Below are positions 26,870-36,706 of a stretch of DNA of 64,000 bases, in pieces. Source of the stretch: JALZUV01 sp964654855 (GTDB lineage: Bacteria > Pseudomonadota > Alphaproteobacteria > Rickettsiales > JALZUV01); NCBI GenBank assembly GCA_964654855.1, contig CAZZJS010000001.1:393166-457165 (forward strand), given 5' to 3'. Made by a program: the position numbers and the translations under genes. Each line of letters begins with the position of its first letter. Position 1 is the first letter of the stretch. The notes below the pieces were generated by a model. The model did no database searches and was not told where the DNA came from. It saw only the letters and a program-made list of their open reading frames with translations.

Positions 26870-27661
26870 TTATACGCCTATCACAAATAGGCCGTGTTTG
26901 TCAGCCAGAGCGATGACATCATCACGGTGCAGGATAATGGAGCCTTCTGCTTCTAGCACCACGCCGGCAAATTCACCTTCGGCAAGCGTTTTGATGGTAT
27001 CGGGCCCGATTGCGGGTAGGTCAACTCGACGCTCTTGTGCAGGTTTTTTCATCTTAGCAAGGATGGCACCTTTGGCAGTGCTTACACGTTTGAGTAAAGC
27101 ATCTGTTCCTTGCTCATCTTCTTCGGCGAGGATTGCTTCATTTTGGATAATGACGGCTTGGCCAATATCGCGCGCGCCTAAATCTCGTGCGGCTTGGGCA
27201 GCGAGTTCAATATCACTCATATTATTGGGCTGAGTTTGAGTCAGTACGCCTTTGGGGGTGAGGAGATCGCCGAGCACTTCATCTGCACCGATAATGCTGA
27301 AGCCTTCTTCTTCAAAAACGCTAACAATGGCTTTGAACAACGCGTCATCGCCTTTGAAAAACGCAGCACCGAGGCGTTTAAGGATTTTCGCAGCGAGGGC
27401 AGGAGGCTTCAAGGCTTTGAGTGGCGGACGGCTAAGTTTGCCAGCCATGATGATATCTTTAACACCATGCTCGCTGAATATTTCCATCGTGCGGGCAATT
27501 TCAGCCATCGGAATCCATTCATGCGCAACGCCATCGGTTAAAGTTGGGTTTGCATCTTCCTTGATTGCCAGCACGAAGCATTCACGTGATTGCGATTTCA
27601 AAGCCTCTAGGATGAGAGCGGGGAGATCACCCTGTCCGGCAATCAGCCCGACTTTGCTCAT
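26870..27661 (-). CDS. lpxI: UDP-2,3-diacylglucosamine diphosphatase LpxI
   Basis: Hydrolyses UDP-2,3-diacylglucosamine to lipid X, the alphaproteobacterial replacement for LpxH. The 263 residues have the N-terminal domain beginning VGLIAGQGDLPALI and the C-terminal DUF1009 domain, with GARDIGQAVIIQN and the conserved DLPAIGPDTIKTLAEGEF. Its place between lpxA and lpxB supports the call, and no lpxH is seen. It overlaps neither gene and is two bases downstream of lpxA. Confidence 0.96.
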   Translation of the reverse strand: MSKVGLIAGQGDLPALILEALKSQSRECFVLAIKEDANPTLTDGVAHEWIPMAEIARTMEIFSEHGVKDIIMAGKLSRPPLKALKPPALAAKILKRLGAAFFKGDDALFKAIVSVFEEEGFSIIGADEVLGDLLTPKGVLTQTQPNNMSDIELAAQAARDLGARDIGQAVIIQNEAILAEEDEQGTDALLKRVSTAKGAILAKMKKPAQERRVDLPAIGPDTIKTLAEGEFAGVVLEAEGSIILHRDDVIALADKHGLFVIGV

Positions 27662-27663
27662 GG

Positions 27664-28458
27664 TTAGCTCGCCTTCGGAACGCAGATGGAGCGTGAACCT
27701 GCATTTTCGATAAAGTCGATCACTTCTTGCACTTGCTCATTCTCGCTATGAGTAGACTTTACAGCTTTGCTGCGTGCCTCTAGCGTGTCATTCGCGGCGA
27801 ACAGTTCTTTATAAGCGTTGCGTAATCCATGAATAGCATCGCGTGAGAAACCGCGACGTTTTAGGCCAATAAGGTTGAGGCCAGCAAGATTAGCACGCTC
27901 GCCAATGACAGAACCGTAAGGGATGACATCATGTTCTACACCAGACAAGCCACCAATAATGGCATGTTTGCCGATGCGTACAAATTGATGCACTGCGGCG
28001 AGGCCGCCAATGATTGTATGATCGTCCACTTCAACATGGCCCGCGAGGGTGGCATTATTGGCGAGGATAACATGATTACCTACTTTACAATCATGTGCAA
28101 TATGGCTGGCCACCATGAAGAGGCAATTATCACCAACGGTAGTTTCTCCACCACCATCGCCTGTGCCGGGGTTCATCGTTACATGCTCGCGGATGGTATT
28201 GTTTTTACCGATAGTGAGAGTGGTTTTCTCGCCTGCAAATTTCAAATCCTGCGGCGCATGACCGAGGCTTGCGAAAGGAAAGATAACCGTACCTTCACCG
28301 ATAGTCGTATGCCCATCAATGGCGACATGGCTTTTGAGCGTGACATTATTGCCAAGCACCACATTCGCGCCGATAGAACAAAATGCTCCAATCGTGACAT
28401 TGTCACCAAGTGTGGCGCCGTCTTCAATTACGGCGCTAAAATGGATGTTTTGGCTCAC
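27664..28458 (-). CDS. lpxA: UDP-N-acetylglucosamine acyltransferase
   Basis: First step of lipid A synthesis: O-acylation of UDP-GlcNAc with a 3-hydroxyacyl-ACP. The 264 residues form a left-handed beta helix of hexapeptide repeats (GDNVTIGAFCSIGANVVLG and so on). The catalytic His segment is FMVASHIAHDCKVG, followed by NNATLAGHVEVDD and the helical C-terminal domain (LKRRGFSRDAIHGLRNAYKELF). It follows fabZ by two bases, as usual. Confidence 0.98.
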   Translation of the reverse strand: MSQNIHFSAVIEDGATLGDNVTIGAFCSIGANVVLGNNVTLKSHVAIDGHTTIGEGTVIFPFASLGHAPQDLKFAGEKTTLTIGKNNTIREHVTMNPGTGDGGGETTVGDNCLFMVASHIAHDCKVGNHVILANNATLAGHVEVDDHTIIGGLAAVHQFVRIGKHAIIGGLSGVEHDVIPYGSVIGERANLAGLNLIGLKRRGFSRDAIHGLRNAYKELFAANDTLEARSKAVKSTHSENEQVQEVIDFIENAGSRSICVPKAS

Positions 28459-28460
28459 GC

Positions 28461-28910
28461 TTAATCCAGCATAATCATGGCTTGGACGGAAGCTTCGGCA
28501 ACTTTCGTGCCTTCAACCGTGGCAACGCAATCAAACTTCCATACGTTGCGTCGCGCTTGCGTTTTCTGCACGAGAATTTCAATCGTATCACCTGGGCCAA
28601 CAGGTTGGCGGAACTTCGCTTTATCGACGGACATGAAGTACACGAGTTTACCTTCTGCTTCATCACCCAGCGTATGCACGACCAGTGCGCCTGAAGTTTG
28701 TGCCATCGCTTCGATAATTAAAACACCTGGCATCACTGGTTTTTCTGGGAAGTGACCGACGAAGAAAGGTTCATTAATGGTCACGTTCTTCACACCAACG
28801 GCGCTTTCGCCAGGTACGATATTTTTCATTTTATCGATTAATAGGAAAGGATAACGATGCGGAATCATCCGCATAATGTCATTTACATCTAATACAAGAT
28901 CTTCGCTCAT
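28461..28910 (-). CDS. fabZ: (3R)-hydroxyacyl-ACP dehydratase FabZ
   Basis: Dehydrates beta-hydroxyacyl-ACP in fatty acid synthesis and competes with LpxA/LpxD for substrate. The 149 residues have the hot-dog fold motifs IPHRYPFLLIDK, the catalytic His in FFVGHFPEKPVMPG and the catalytic Glu in LIIEAMAQTSG. It sits between lpxD and lpxA with gaps of a few bases. Length is normal. Confidence 0.98.
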   Translation of the reverse strand: MSEDLVLDVNDIMRMIPHRYPFLLIDKMKNIVPGESAVGVKNVTINEPFFVGHFPEKPVMPGVLIIEAMAQTSGALVVHTLGDEAEGKLVYFMSVDKAKFRQPVGPGDTIEILVQKTQARRNVWKFDCVATVEGTKVAEASVQAMIMLD

Positions 28911-28915
28911 ATCAT

Positions 28916-29950
28916 TTACTCTTTAGTTGGTTTTATTTTAGGTCTGGTTAGTCTTTTAATCGCAATGGTTTGACGATGCCAGTCTTTTACGGGAACAGCA
29001 GGAGAACCACCATATGCTTGGCCGGGAGGTATGTCTTCCATGACACCCGCTTGCGCGGCGAGACGTGCGCCTGCGCCAATGCGTAAATGCCCGGCAATGC
29101 CCACTTGGCCGCCAAGCACGGCGCCGTCGCCTATCTGAGTGCTACCTGCAATCCCAACTTGGCTGACAATCACCGCACCGCGGCCAATTTGCACATTATG
29201 ACCAATTTGCACGAGATTATCGATTTTACTGCCAGCGCCAATATGGGTATCTGGCCCCGTACCGCGATCAATACAGGTACTTGAACCAATCTCAACATAA
29301 TCTTCAATCACCACGCGACCTAATTGAGGGACCTTCACATGGCCTTCACGTCCCATAGCGAAGCCGAAACCATCTTGGCCAATATTCACCCCGCGATGCA
29401 GAATTACCTGATTTCCGATAATCGTATGGCTGATGGTACTACAGGCACCAATCTGGCAGTGTTCGCCCATTTGTACGCCGCGGTCGATAAAGCTGCCTGC
29501 ACGAATGATTGTTCCTTTGCCAATCTCTACATTTTTACCAATAAACACATTCGCTTCAATGGTACAGCCGTCACCAATCTTGGCACTATCTGCAATGGTT
29601 GCTCGATCAGAGATGTTGGGCTCCAATTGTGCACGAGGATAGAAGGCTTGTGCGAGCATTGCATAAGCACGGTAAGGATCATCGGCGATAAGCGTGACCA
29701 TATCTTTAGGTGCACGATCCGCAAATTTCTCTTTCACGAAGCAAGCACCTGCCGAAGATTTCTCGAACTGTCCTACATATTTAGGATTATCGAAAAAACT
29801 AATATGGGTGGCCTCAGCGCGGTCCAGCGGTGCAATATCCTCAAAGCTAGCAGAACTATCTGCTGAGTCAGAAAGTGTAATGCCACTAATAGAAGCCACT
29901 TGCTCTAAAGTGAAGGGGCCTTTGCGGTCGAAGAAACGTAAATCAGCCAT
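28916..29950 (-). CDS. lpxD: UDP-3-O-(3-hydroxyacyl)glucosamine N-acyltransferase
   Basis: Third step of lipid A synthesis. The 344 residues comprise an N-terminal uridine-binding domain (about 1-110), then the hexapeptide-repeat beta helix with the catalytic-His region (QIGACSTISHTIIGNQVILH, IDNLVQIGHNVQIGRG) and a C-terminal helical tail. PGQAYGGSPAVPVKDWHRQ matches the family end. It is seven bases downstream of skp. Confidence 0.98.
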   Translation of the reverse strand: MADLRFFDRKGPFTLEQVASISGITLSDSADSSASFEDIAPLDRAEATHISFFDNPKYVGQFEKSSAGACFVKEKFADRAPKDMVTLIADDPYRAYAMLAQAFYPRAQLEPNISDRATIADSAKIGDGCTIEANVFIGKNVEIGKGTIIRAGSFIDRGVQMGEHCQIGACSTISHTIIGNQVILHRGVNIGQDGFGFAMGREGHVKVPQLGRVVIEDYVEIGSSTCIDRGTGPDTHIGAGSKIDNLVQIGHNVQIGRGAVIVSQVGIAGSTQIGDGAVLGGQVGIAGHLRIGAGARLAAQAGVMEDIPPGQAYGGSPAVPVKDWHRQTIAIKRLTRPKIKPTKE

Positions 29951-29957
29951 TAAGAGC

Positions 29958-30485
29958 CTAGAAGTTTACCTTCACGCTTGGAAGCTTTTGATTCAACTTG
30001 CCCAAAACTTCTTTGGTAATGTCCATTGAAGGATCAGCATAAAGAAGCTGCGAAGTTGGGAGAACTACCTTTACGCCACGTTCTTTGGCAATGCCTTCAA
30101 CGATACCTACGACCGTTTTTTGGATTTTAGCTAAAGCATCTGCAAAAGCTTTATCTAGCTTTGCTTTCTTTTTTGAAACGTCACGTTGTGCTTTCGCTGC
30201 GCTGTCGCGGAAAGATTTTACTTTTGCTTGAAACTCAGCTGGCGATAACTTGCCTTGTTGACCTGCAAGCGCCTTTTCTTTGTTCTGAAGCTCTTTTTCT
30301 TTTGCAGTCATTTCATTTTGAAAAGATTTTTGTTTAGCCTCTAGTTTCTGTTTTACAGACTTAGCGGCCAAAGAGTCGCGCATGATATCCTGAATATTGA
30401 TAACCGCTGCGCCTTCAAGTGCATTGGCAAAGCTAACAGGAAGGATGGTGAGCATAAGTGCCATAAAGAGGGTTGTGAGTTTCAT
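29958..30485 (-). CDS. skp: OmpH/Skp-family periplasmic chaperone
   Basis: Periplasmic holdase that escorts outer-membrane proteins to BamA. The 175 residues comprise a signal peptide (about 1-22, ending SFANA) and a short beta strand region (AAVINIQDIMRDSLAAKS). Two long charged helices follow (about 45-120), forming the coiled-coil tentacle, and the final strands contain GVKVVLPTSQLLYADPSMDIT. It lies directly after bamA, with a gap of 104 bp. Confidence 0.94.
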   Translation of the reverse strand: MKLTTLFMALMLTILPVSFANALEGAAVINIQDIMRDSLAAKSVKQKLEAKQKSFQNEMTAKEKELQNKEKALAGQQGKLSPAEFQAKVKSFRDSAAKAQRDVSKKKAKLDKAFADALAKIQKTVVGIVEGIAKERGVKVVLPTSQLLYADPSMDITKEVLGKLNQKLPSVKVNF

Positions 30486-30589
30486 AGATTACATCTCCTA
30501 GATGGGTAGTTTTATTATGGAACGGTAGCAAATAGATTAACCGCACTCTTTGCAAGTAAAAACAGGTAAAGTTTTATAACTAAATATAA

Positions 30590-32941
30590 CTAGAAGCGCG
30601 TGCCGAAGCTGAAATTGAAAAGCTGGGTTTCGTCATGATCTTCTTTAACGAGAGCTTTCGCAAAATCAATACGAATAGGGCCGAAAGGTGAACGCCATGA
30701 TACACCAAGCCCTGCTGCAACACGTGGAGTATTTGCATCGACAATTTCACTGCCAGATTGATCAATATCCCAAAGATCGCCGACATCAACGAAAGCAGCG
30801 CCAAGGAAGCCTAAATCATCTGGCAAGCCAAGCGGGAAAGTGATTTCTGCGCTTCCAGTATAATAGATATTCCCACCCAATGCATCGTTGGTGGTGATAT
30901 CACGTGGGCCAATGCCTGCACGGTCAAAGCCACGAAGTTGACGATTGCCAACAAAGAAACGCTCATTAATACGGATTTCGCGCTCATCATCCCAACCGTA
31001 AAGATGTCCACCATTTCCAGAAAGGCTGAACGTCCATTTAGGTGCGATAGGGAAGAAGCTTGCCGCTCTAAATTCGTGGCGAATGTAACGGCTATCCCCG
31101 CCGAGACCGGCAAAGTCTTGACTAAAACGGAGGAAGTTACCATCCGTTGTGTCAAAGCGGTTATTACGCGTATCCCAAGTGAGTGAGTGCCCAATAAGTG
31201 AACTAGTATTGGCTCCTTCTTGATCTCGAATGAAACGAGAGGCATCAGCATCAATATCGGTAATTTCGATCTCTTCAAAACGATAATGCATATTATGCTG
31301 CAAGTGTTCGCTAACGGCATAACCTAAGCGTATAGCACCACCAAGGCTCTCACGATCAAAGGAGCTTTCGCTTGAAAAGTCAGTGCGTGTTCTAAAGAGG
31401 TCAGCACCGGCAGAAAGCTCGCGGTCAAGGAAGTAAGGTTCGGTAAAGCCAAGATCAAATTGTTGGCGTTCTGCAGCGAGGAGAGCGTTTAAACGCAGTT
31501 CCTGCCCGCGGCCTAATAAATTGGATTCTTTAATACCAAACTCCGCTAACGCGCCATCTGTGCTTGAGAAACCAGCTCCAAGAGAAATCTCACCTGTGGA
31601 TTGTTCTTGTACCTCTACATTCACGATAGTTTGGTCAGGGGTGGAGCCTTGTTGCTGGCTGATTTGGACTCTCTCGAAGAATCCGAGATTTTGAACACGT
31701 TGTTCAGAACGGGCAAGTTTAGAAGTGCTATAAGCATCGCCTTCGGCAAGGCGGAACTCGCGGCGAACCACTTCATCTAAGGTACGCGAATTGCCATCAA
31801 TATTGATACGCTCCACATACACGCGTGGCCCCATATTGACGTTATAGGTTAGGTCAATGGTGCGATCATGATGGTTGCGGGTGAATTTGGGTTTCACGTC
31901 AACAAAGGCAAAGCCCTTATCGCCAAGCTTTGCTACCATATTATCAATGGTATTTTCGATCTCATCGGCGTTGTAAGTTTCACCAGATTCAGTGGTGAGC
32001 TCCGCTTCTAAATCAACACCTTGGCTCAAGCTGTTGGCAATGTTGATTTCGCCGAATTTATATTTCTTGCCTTCATCAACGGTAAAGGTGAGGTAGAAGC
32101 TCTCGCCGTCTGGTGTGATTTCAGCGATCGAAGATTTAACCTGAAAATCCGCATAACCTTGCTTCACATAATAACGGCGTAAGAGCTCTTTATCGAAAGC
32201 GACACGGTCAGGATCGTATTTTTCATTACTAGAGAAGGGACTCCACCAGCGTTCTTCAGTGGTTTTGATTATATCGCGTAGGTTGCTGTCACTAAAGATC
32301 TTATTACCGACAAAGTCGATCTGCGTCACTTTGGTCTCTTTTCCTTCAGCAATCTCAAAAACAAGATTCACGCGGTTATTTTCTAGCACGATCACTTTCG
32401 GATCTACCTGTGCTTGATAGCGCCCACTACGGCGATAGATTTGCAAGAGACGTTGTGCCGCAGCATCCACTTTAGGACGAGTGAAAATAGAACGCGCCGT
32501 AAGGTCGATCTCTTTCTTTAAGTCTTCATCTGGTAAGCGGCGGTTACCCTCAAAGGCAACTTGGTTGATGATAGGGTTTTCTATAACTTTCACTTGCAAC
32601 GTCGCACCACCAGTGGGGTTAGCGATAGGTTGCATCTGCACATCAGCAAAGAAACCAGTAGCGAATAGCGCTTTCATACCACGATCTACATCATAACGAT
32701 TGAAGGGTAGTCCCTCGCGAATACCTAGATAAGAACGAATGGTGCTTGGCTCAATCCGTTGGTTGCCGGTAATGGCAACTTTATTCACACGGAAAGATTC
32801 AGGCGATGCAAGTAAGGGGTTCGTTGTCGGAAGGGGGAGTGACTGCGTTTGTGCAAGTGCAGGTAAGGATAAAGCAGAAGTGCTTACCAAAGCCAAAAGA
32901 GTCAAAGCAGAAAGGCGTGCAGACACGTAATATTTCCCCAT
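30590..32941 (-). CDS. bamA: Outer-membrane protein assembly factor BamA
   Basis: Central beta-barrel of the BAM complex, which folds outer-membrane proteins. The 783 residues have a signal peptide (about 1-30, ending LALAQ-like), five POTRA domains (about 48-420) and the 16-strand barrel, with the conserved RGF motif in NRQLRGFDRAGIGPRD and a C-terminal Phe (FSFGTRF). It is located between rseP and skp, the conserved order. Confidence 0.97.
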   Translation of the reverse strand: MGKYYVSARLSALTLLALVSTSALSLPALAQTQSLPLPTTNPLLASPESFRVNKVAITGNQRIEPSTIRSYLGIREGLPFNRYDVDRGMKALFATGFFADVQMQPIANPTGGATLQVKVIENPIINQVAFEGNRRLPDEDLKKEIDLTARSIFTRPKVDAAAQRLLQIYRRSGRYQAQVDPKVIVLENNRVNLVFEIAEGKETKVTQIDFVGNKIFSDSNLRDIIKTTEERWWSPFSSNEKYDPDRVAFDKELLRRYYVKQGYADFQVKSSIAEITPDGESFYLTFTVDEGKKYKFGEINIANSLSQGVDLEAELTTESGETYNADEIENTIDNMVAKLGDKGFAFVDVKPKFTRNHHDRTIDLTYNVNMGPRVYVERINIDGNSRTLDEVVRREFRLAEGDAYSTSKLARSEQRVQNLGFFERVQISQQQGSTPDQTIVNVEVQEQSTGEISLGAGFSSTDGALAEFGIKESNLLGRGQELRLNALLAAERQQFDLGFTEPYFLDRELSAGADLFRTRTDFSSESSFDRESLGGAIRLGYAVSEHLQHNMHYRFEEIEITDIDADASRFIRDQEGANTSSLIGHSLTWDTRNNRFDTTDGNFLRFSQDFAGLGGDSRYIRHEFRAASFFPIAPKWTFSLSGNGGHLYGWDDEREIRINERFFVGNRQLRGFDRAGIGPRDITTNDALGGNIYYTGSAEITFPLGLPDDLGFLGAAFVDVGDLWDIDQSGSEIVDANTPRVAAGLGVSWRSPFGPIRIDFAKALVKEDHDETQLFNFSFGTRF

Positions 32942-32990
32942 GTTATTTTCTTTGTGAGGATGCGGATATCCTCGACAAAATCAAGCTCTT

Positions 32991-34097
32991 TTAGAGTAAT
33001 TGTACGATGTCGTTGATGATGGTGAAAGCCATGAGGGAGACGAGTAATACTAGCCCTACTTTATAGCCATATTCTTGCACTTTCATTGCCATTGGTTTTC
33101 CATTTGCAGCCTCTACTGCGTAATAAAGCAGGTGGCCGCCATCTAGCATTGGAATAGGCAGTAAATTCACAAGGCCGAGATTGGCTGAGAGTAAGGCGAT
33201 AAACCATAATACACTTGTCGTACCAGCATCTGCTGCTTGACCGGACATCTGGGCGATACCGATGGGGCCTTTAAGTTGCTCAGTTCCACGTTGACCGGTA
33301 ATGAGCTGGCCAAGTACTTTGAGGGTTGCGGCGCAAATATCCCAAGTGCGGCCGACTGCATGTTTTACCGCTTGTACCACGCCAACATCCTTAAAGGTGA
33401 GTTGTTGGCTGCGAATACCGATAAGAGGTTGCTCTACCTCATTGCCAAAGGCGTCAGTCGTTTTGATAATGCGCGGAGTAATGGCAATCTCGAGTGTTTT
33501 ATCGTCTCGCTCAACCTGTGCTATAATCTCAGTACCAAGGTTTGTTACAATCAGCATAGGAATATCATGAAAGACTTCAATCTTTTCGCCGTTCACGCTT
33601 AAAAAGCGATCGCCTTTTAGTAAGCCGGCCTCTTGTGCCGCAGAGTCTTTAATCACTTCGCCAACCAAAGGCTCTGTCGAAGTGATGCCGTTGCTAAAAG
33701 CGAACCAGGTGAAGACTGCAATGGTTGTTAGAAAGTTGAAGAGTGGCCCTCCAGCGACGATCAGTGCTTTTTTCCAAAGAGGTTTGAAATGGAAGCTAAC
33801 TTCCTTTTCTTTCTTGGTCATTTTCTTGAGCGCTTTACCGTCTGGTGTACTGGCCGCGCCTTGATCGCCAAACATTTTTACATAACCGCCAAGTGGTAAT
33901 AGGCTGAATTTCCAGCGTGTTCCGGCTTTATCGTTAAAGCCGAAAAGCTCGCGGCCAAAACCGATGGAAAAGACTTCAATTTTTACTCCGCACCAGCGTG
34001 CGATAATGTAATGGCCAAATTCGTGAATGAATACGATGACCGATAAGATGAAGATGAAAGAAAGAATTGTGTGCGTTAAATCGCCAAGCATTTCCAT
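32991..34097 (-). CDS. rseP: RseP-like site-2 protease (M50)
   Basis: Intramembrane zinc metalloprotease that cleaves anti-sigma factors or signal-peptide remnants. The 368 residues have the zinc motif HEFGH in FIHEFGHYIIARWCGVK and a second metal/active-site motif, NLLPIPMLDGGHLLYY. One PDZ domain (about 120-190) is visible; E. coli RseP has two, so this is the shorter form. I set the start at the ATG at 34097 because the longer frame would overlap dxr and lacks family residues. Confidence 0.95.
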   Translation of the reverse strand: MEMLGDLTHTILSFIFILSVIVFIHEFGHYIIARWCGVKIEVFSIGFGRELFGFNDKAGTRWKFSLLPLGGYVKMFGDQGAASTPDGKALKKMTKKEKEVSFHFKPLWKKALIVAGGPLFNFLTTIAVFTWFAFSNGITSTEPLVGEVIKDSAAQEAGLLKGDRFLSVNGEKIEVFHDIPMLIVTNLGTEIIAQVERDDKTLEIAITPRIIKTTDAFGNEVEQPLIGIRSQQLTFKDVGVVQAVKHAVGRTWDICAATLKVLGQLITGQRGTEQLKGPIGIAQMSGQAADAGTTSVLWFIALLSANLGLVNLLPIPMLDGGHLLYYAVEAANGKPMAMKVQEYGYKVGLVLLVSLMAFTIINDIVQLL

Positions 34098-34114
34098 GAT
34101 AGACAGAGACTCTG

Positions 34115-35326
34115 TTATTTTCGTTTGATGATATCGATTGCTTGACGACGTGCCCAAGCATCGACGGCAAGGATATCTTCTAGCGTATTATTGGTAAAGT
34201 GTTCTCCGGTAATGGTGTGCAAGGTAGCCTCAATTACGTGAATAATATCAGAGAAAGTGATGTTTCCTTGCAAGAAATGCTCAACGGCCACTTCATTCGC
34301 TGCGTTAAACACGATGGGCGAAATGCCGCGATGTTCTAAAACTTCGCGTGCGAGGCGTAGGGCAGGGAAGCGTGTTTCATCTGGTGCTTCGAAGGTGAGT
34401 GACTTCATCTCTACCAAATTGAGACGTTTGGTAGGTGTTGGAATTCGTTGTGGCCAAGCCAGTGCATAGGCAATAGGAATGGTCATATCCGAAGGCCCCA
34501 TCTGTGCCAGGAAGGAGCCATCTTTATATTCGACCATGCTATGTACGATTGATTCTGGATGCACGACTACATCAATTTGCTCTGCCTTCACTGGGAAGAG
34601 TTGATAGGCCTCCAGAATTTCCAATGCTTTATTCATCATAGTGGCCGAATCAATCGAAATTTTGGCGCCCATACTCCAAGTTGGATGGTTCAGAGCTTGC
34701 TCGACTGTAACATTCTGCATTTCTTCAAGGCTTAGAGTGCGGAATGGCCCGCCGCTGGCGGTAAGGATGATTTTTTCGACTGATTCAGGACGCTCAAAAT
34801 CGAATACTTGAAAAATAGCATTATGTTCAGAATCGACAGGTAGAAGTGTGGCGCCGTATTTAGCAGCTTCTTGACGGATAAGGTCTCCAGCACATACGAG
34901 CGGTTCTTTATTAGCGATAGCGACGGTAGCGCCGCGACGAATAGCCGCAAAGGTGGGAGCAAGCCCCGCCGCGCCAACAATGCCCTCTAACACAATATCA
35001 GAAGGGAAAGCTGCAGCTTCAACGATTGCATCGTAACCGCCTGTCACTGTCATACCTGTGCCATCGAGCGCCTTTTTCAGATGAGGGAGTTTCTCTTCAT
35101 TGCCGATGACGACCCAATCAGGGCGAAGCTCAACGGCCTGCTTGATTAGCTCTTCAACATTATTATTTGCAGTAAGTGTCGTGATTCGATAACGGTCAGG
35201 ATGGGCTTTGATTAACGCAATGGCGGATCGACCAATGGAGCCAGTAGAACCTAAAATGGAGACCGTCTTTATGGGTTCCGCGCGGCGCGGCGTGATCGTC
35301 TCTTTTAATGCTAACGGCCCGCTCAT
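34115..35326 (-). CDS. dxr: 1-deoxy-D-xylulose 5-phosphate reductoisomerase
   Basis: Second step of the non-mevalonate isoprenoid pathway, supplying precursors for UppS. The 403 residues have the NADPH-binding GSTGSIGRSAI, NKEPLVCAGDLI and the metal/substrate segment LPVDSEHNAIFQVF. They also have LTASGGPFR, the loop HPTWSMGAKISIDSATMMNK, and PESIVHSMVEYKDGS. The start ATG overlaps the cdsA stop by 4 bases (ATGA), so the two are coupled. Confidence 0.98.
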   Translation of the reverse strand: MSGPLALKETITPRRAEPIKTVSILGSTGSIGRSAIALIKAHPDRYRITTLTANNNVEELIKQAVELRPDWVVIGNEEKLPHLKKALDGTGMTVTGGYDAIVEAAAFPSDIVLEGIVGAAGLAPTFAAIRRGATVAIANKEPLVCAGDLIRQEAAKYGATLLPVDSEHNAIFQVFDFERPESVEKIILTASGGPFRTLSLEEMQNVTVEQALNHPTWSMGAKISIDSATMMNKALEILEAYQLFPVKAEQIDVVVHPESIVHSMVEYKDGSFLAQMGPSDMTIPIAYALAWPQRIPTPTKRLNLVEMKSLTFEAPDETRFPALRLAREVLEHRGISPIVFNAANEVAVEHFLQGNITFSDIIHVIEATLHTITGEHFTNNTLEDILAVDAWARRQAIDIIKRK

Positions 35327-36000
35327 ACTATTATCTCCGCGCTCACTATAAGATAAAATAGGTAAAATGGCAAGGTAAGCACATAACCATCAAGGCGATC
35401 TAACACACCGCCATGACCAGGAAGCAGCGATCCGCTATCTTTTAATCCCTGTTTACGCTTAAGCCATGACTCAAAGAAATCCCCCATCTGTGCCAAAATG
35501 GCGATCAAAATACCGAGCATGATAGCTGAAGGGAGTGAGTGAGGGTAAGGCACGTGAGATTCAAGTAAGGTTGCTGTGAGTGCCGCTGCTGTCATGCCAC
35601 CTAGAAGCCCCGCCCAAGTTTTATTGGGGCTGATGCTTGGCGAAATCTTTGGCCCACCAATAGTCTTGCCAGCGAAAAATGCGCCAACGTCAGTTGCGAC
35701 AATTAAGGTAACGGGAAATAAAATGGCGTTGAGAGAGAGGTCACGTAAAGCAATGATTGAGATAAGCGGTAGCGCGATATAGGGGATGCCCGCTAGTTTC
35801 CAGCTGAAGGCTGGTGGGGTGATATGATGCCATTCCCGATCCATCTGGTAGGCGATGGCGAGCAGGGCAATGACCAATATCCAGCCACCCATAGCCAGAA
35901 CAAGAAAACTAAAAATAATGAGCAGTAAGCCGGTAATAACGCGTTTATGGAACGTACTGAAAGCGTAACCTGTGGTTATCAGTTCGTCAGACATTTCCAT
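35323..36000 (-). CDS. cdsA: Phosphatidate cytidylyltransferase
   Basis: Makes CDP-diacylglycerol in the inner membrane, the branch point of phospholipid synthesis. The 225-residue protein has several membrane helices and the CTP-transferase signature near the C-terminus, seen as SPNKTWAGLLGG and later KDSGSLLPGHGGVLDRLDGY. I chose ATG 36000 because it follows GAGAGAGG at a good distance and overlaps the uppS end by only 14 bp; an ATG at 35994 is the alternative. It is coupled to dxr. Confidence 0.96.
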   Translation of the reverse strand: MEMSDELITTGYAFSTFHKRVITGLLLIIFSFLVLAMGGWILVIALLAIAYQMDREWHHITPPAFSWKLAGIPYIALPLISIIALRDLSLNAILFPVTLIVATDVGAFFAGKTIGGPKISPSISPNKTWAGLLGGMTAAALTATLLESHVPYPHSLPSAIMLGILIAILAQMGDFFESWLKRKQGLKDSGSLLPGHGGVLDRLDGYVLTLPFYLFYLIVSAEIIV

Positions 36001-36706
36001 ACCGCCTCTCTCGTGCGTCAAAAGAGTCAATCGCTTGTTTTAAATTATCTACTGTAAAATCTGGCCAGTAGGTCTGCGTGAAATACAACTCTGTATAGGC
36101 CGATTGCCATAGTAGGAAATTGCTAAGCCGTTGTTCGCCACCGGTACGGATGAGTAAGTCTAGCTCTGGTAAGTCTGCCGTATCAAGTTTTTGAGCGATA
36201 AGCTCATCGGTAATGTTTTCGGCCGATATGCCTTCTGTAGCTAGCTGCTTCATCACATTAGTCATTTCCTGACGCGCGCCATAAGATAGAGCTACGGTTA
36301 GGTGAAGTTGATCAAACTGTGCCGTCTTTTCCTGCAATGCTTCAATACGAGTGCGTAAGGCTGGTTCTAAAGCAGTTAGATCGCCAATCGTGCGGAAGCG
36401 AATTTGATTCTTAATGAGTAACTCGGCCTCTTTATCCAAATAATGGCCGAGTAATCCCATAAGGGCACTCACTTCTTCTTGAGGGCGCTCCCAGTTTTCT
36501 GCCGAAAAAGCATAAACCGTCAGGTAACGAACGCCGAGCTTCTTACCTTCGGTTAGGAGTGTTTTGAGTGCTTCAGCTCCACGTTTATGGCCTAGCTTAC
36601 GCGGTAATCCGCGTTCTTTCGCCCAGCGACCATTCCCATCCATAATGATAGCAATATGATGAGGAATCTTAATGTTTGAAGAAGTGTCTGGAGCAGTTTT
36701 AGGCAT
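35987..36706 (-). CDS. uppS: Undecaprenyl diphosphate synthase
   Basis: Cis-prenyltransferase for the C55 carrier lipid. The 239 residues have the catalytic Asp in IAIIMDGNGRWAKERG, YAFSAENWERP, SYGARQEMTNVM and the C-terminal DLLIRTGGEQRLSNFLLWQ. The start shares one base with the frr stop (TAATG), indicating coupling. Confidence 0.98.
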   Translation of the reverse strand: MPKTAPDTSSNIKIPHHIAIIMDGNGRWAKERGLPRKLGHKRGAEALKTLLTEGKKLGVRYLTVYAFSAENWERPQEEVSALMGLLGHYLDKEAELLIKNQIRFRTIGDLTALEPALRTRIEALQEKTAQFDQLHLTVALSYGARQEMTNVMKQLATEGISAENITDELIAQKLDTADLPELDLLIRTGGEQRLSNFLLWQSAYTELYFTQTYWPDFTVDNLKQAIDSFDARERRYGNV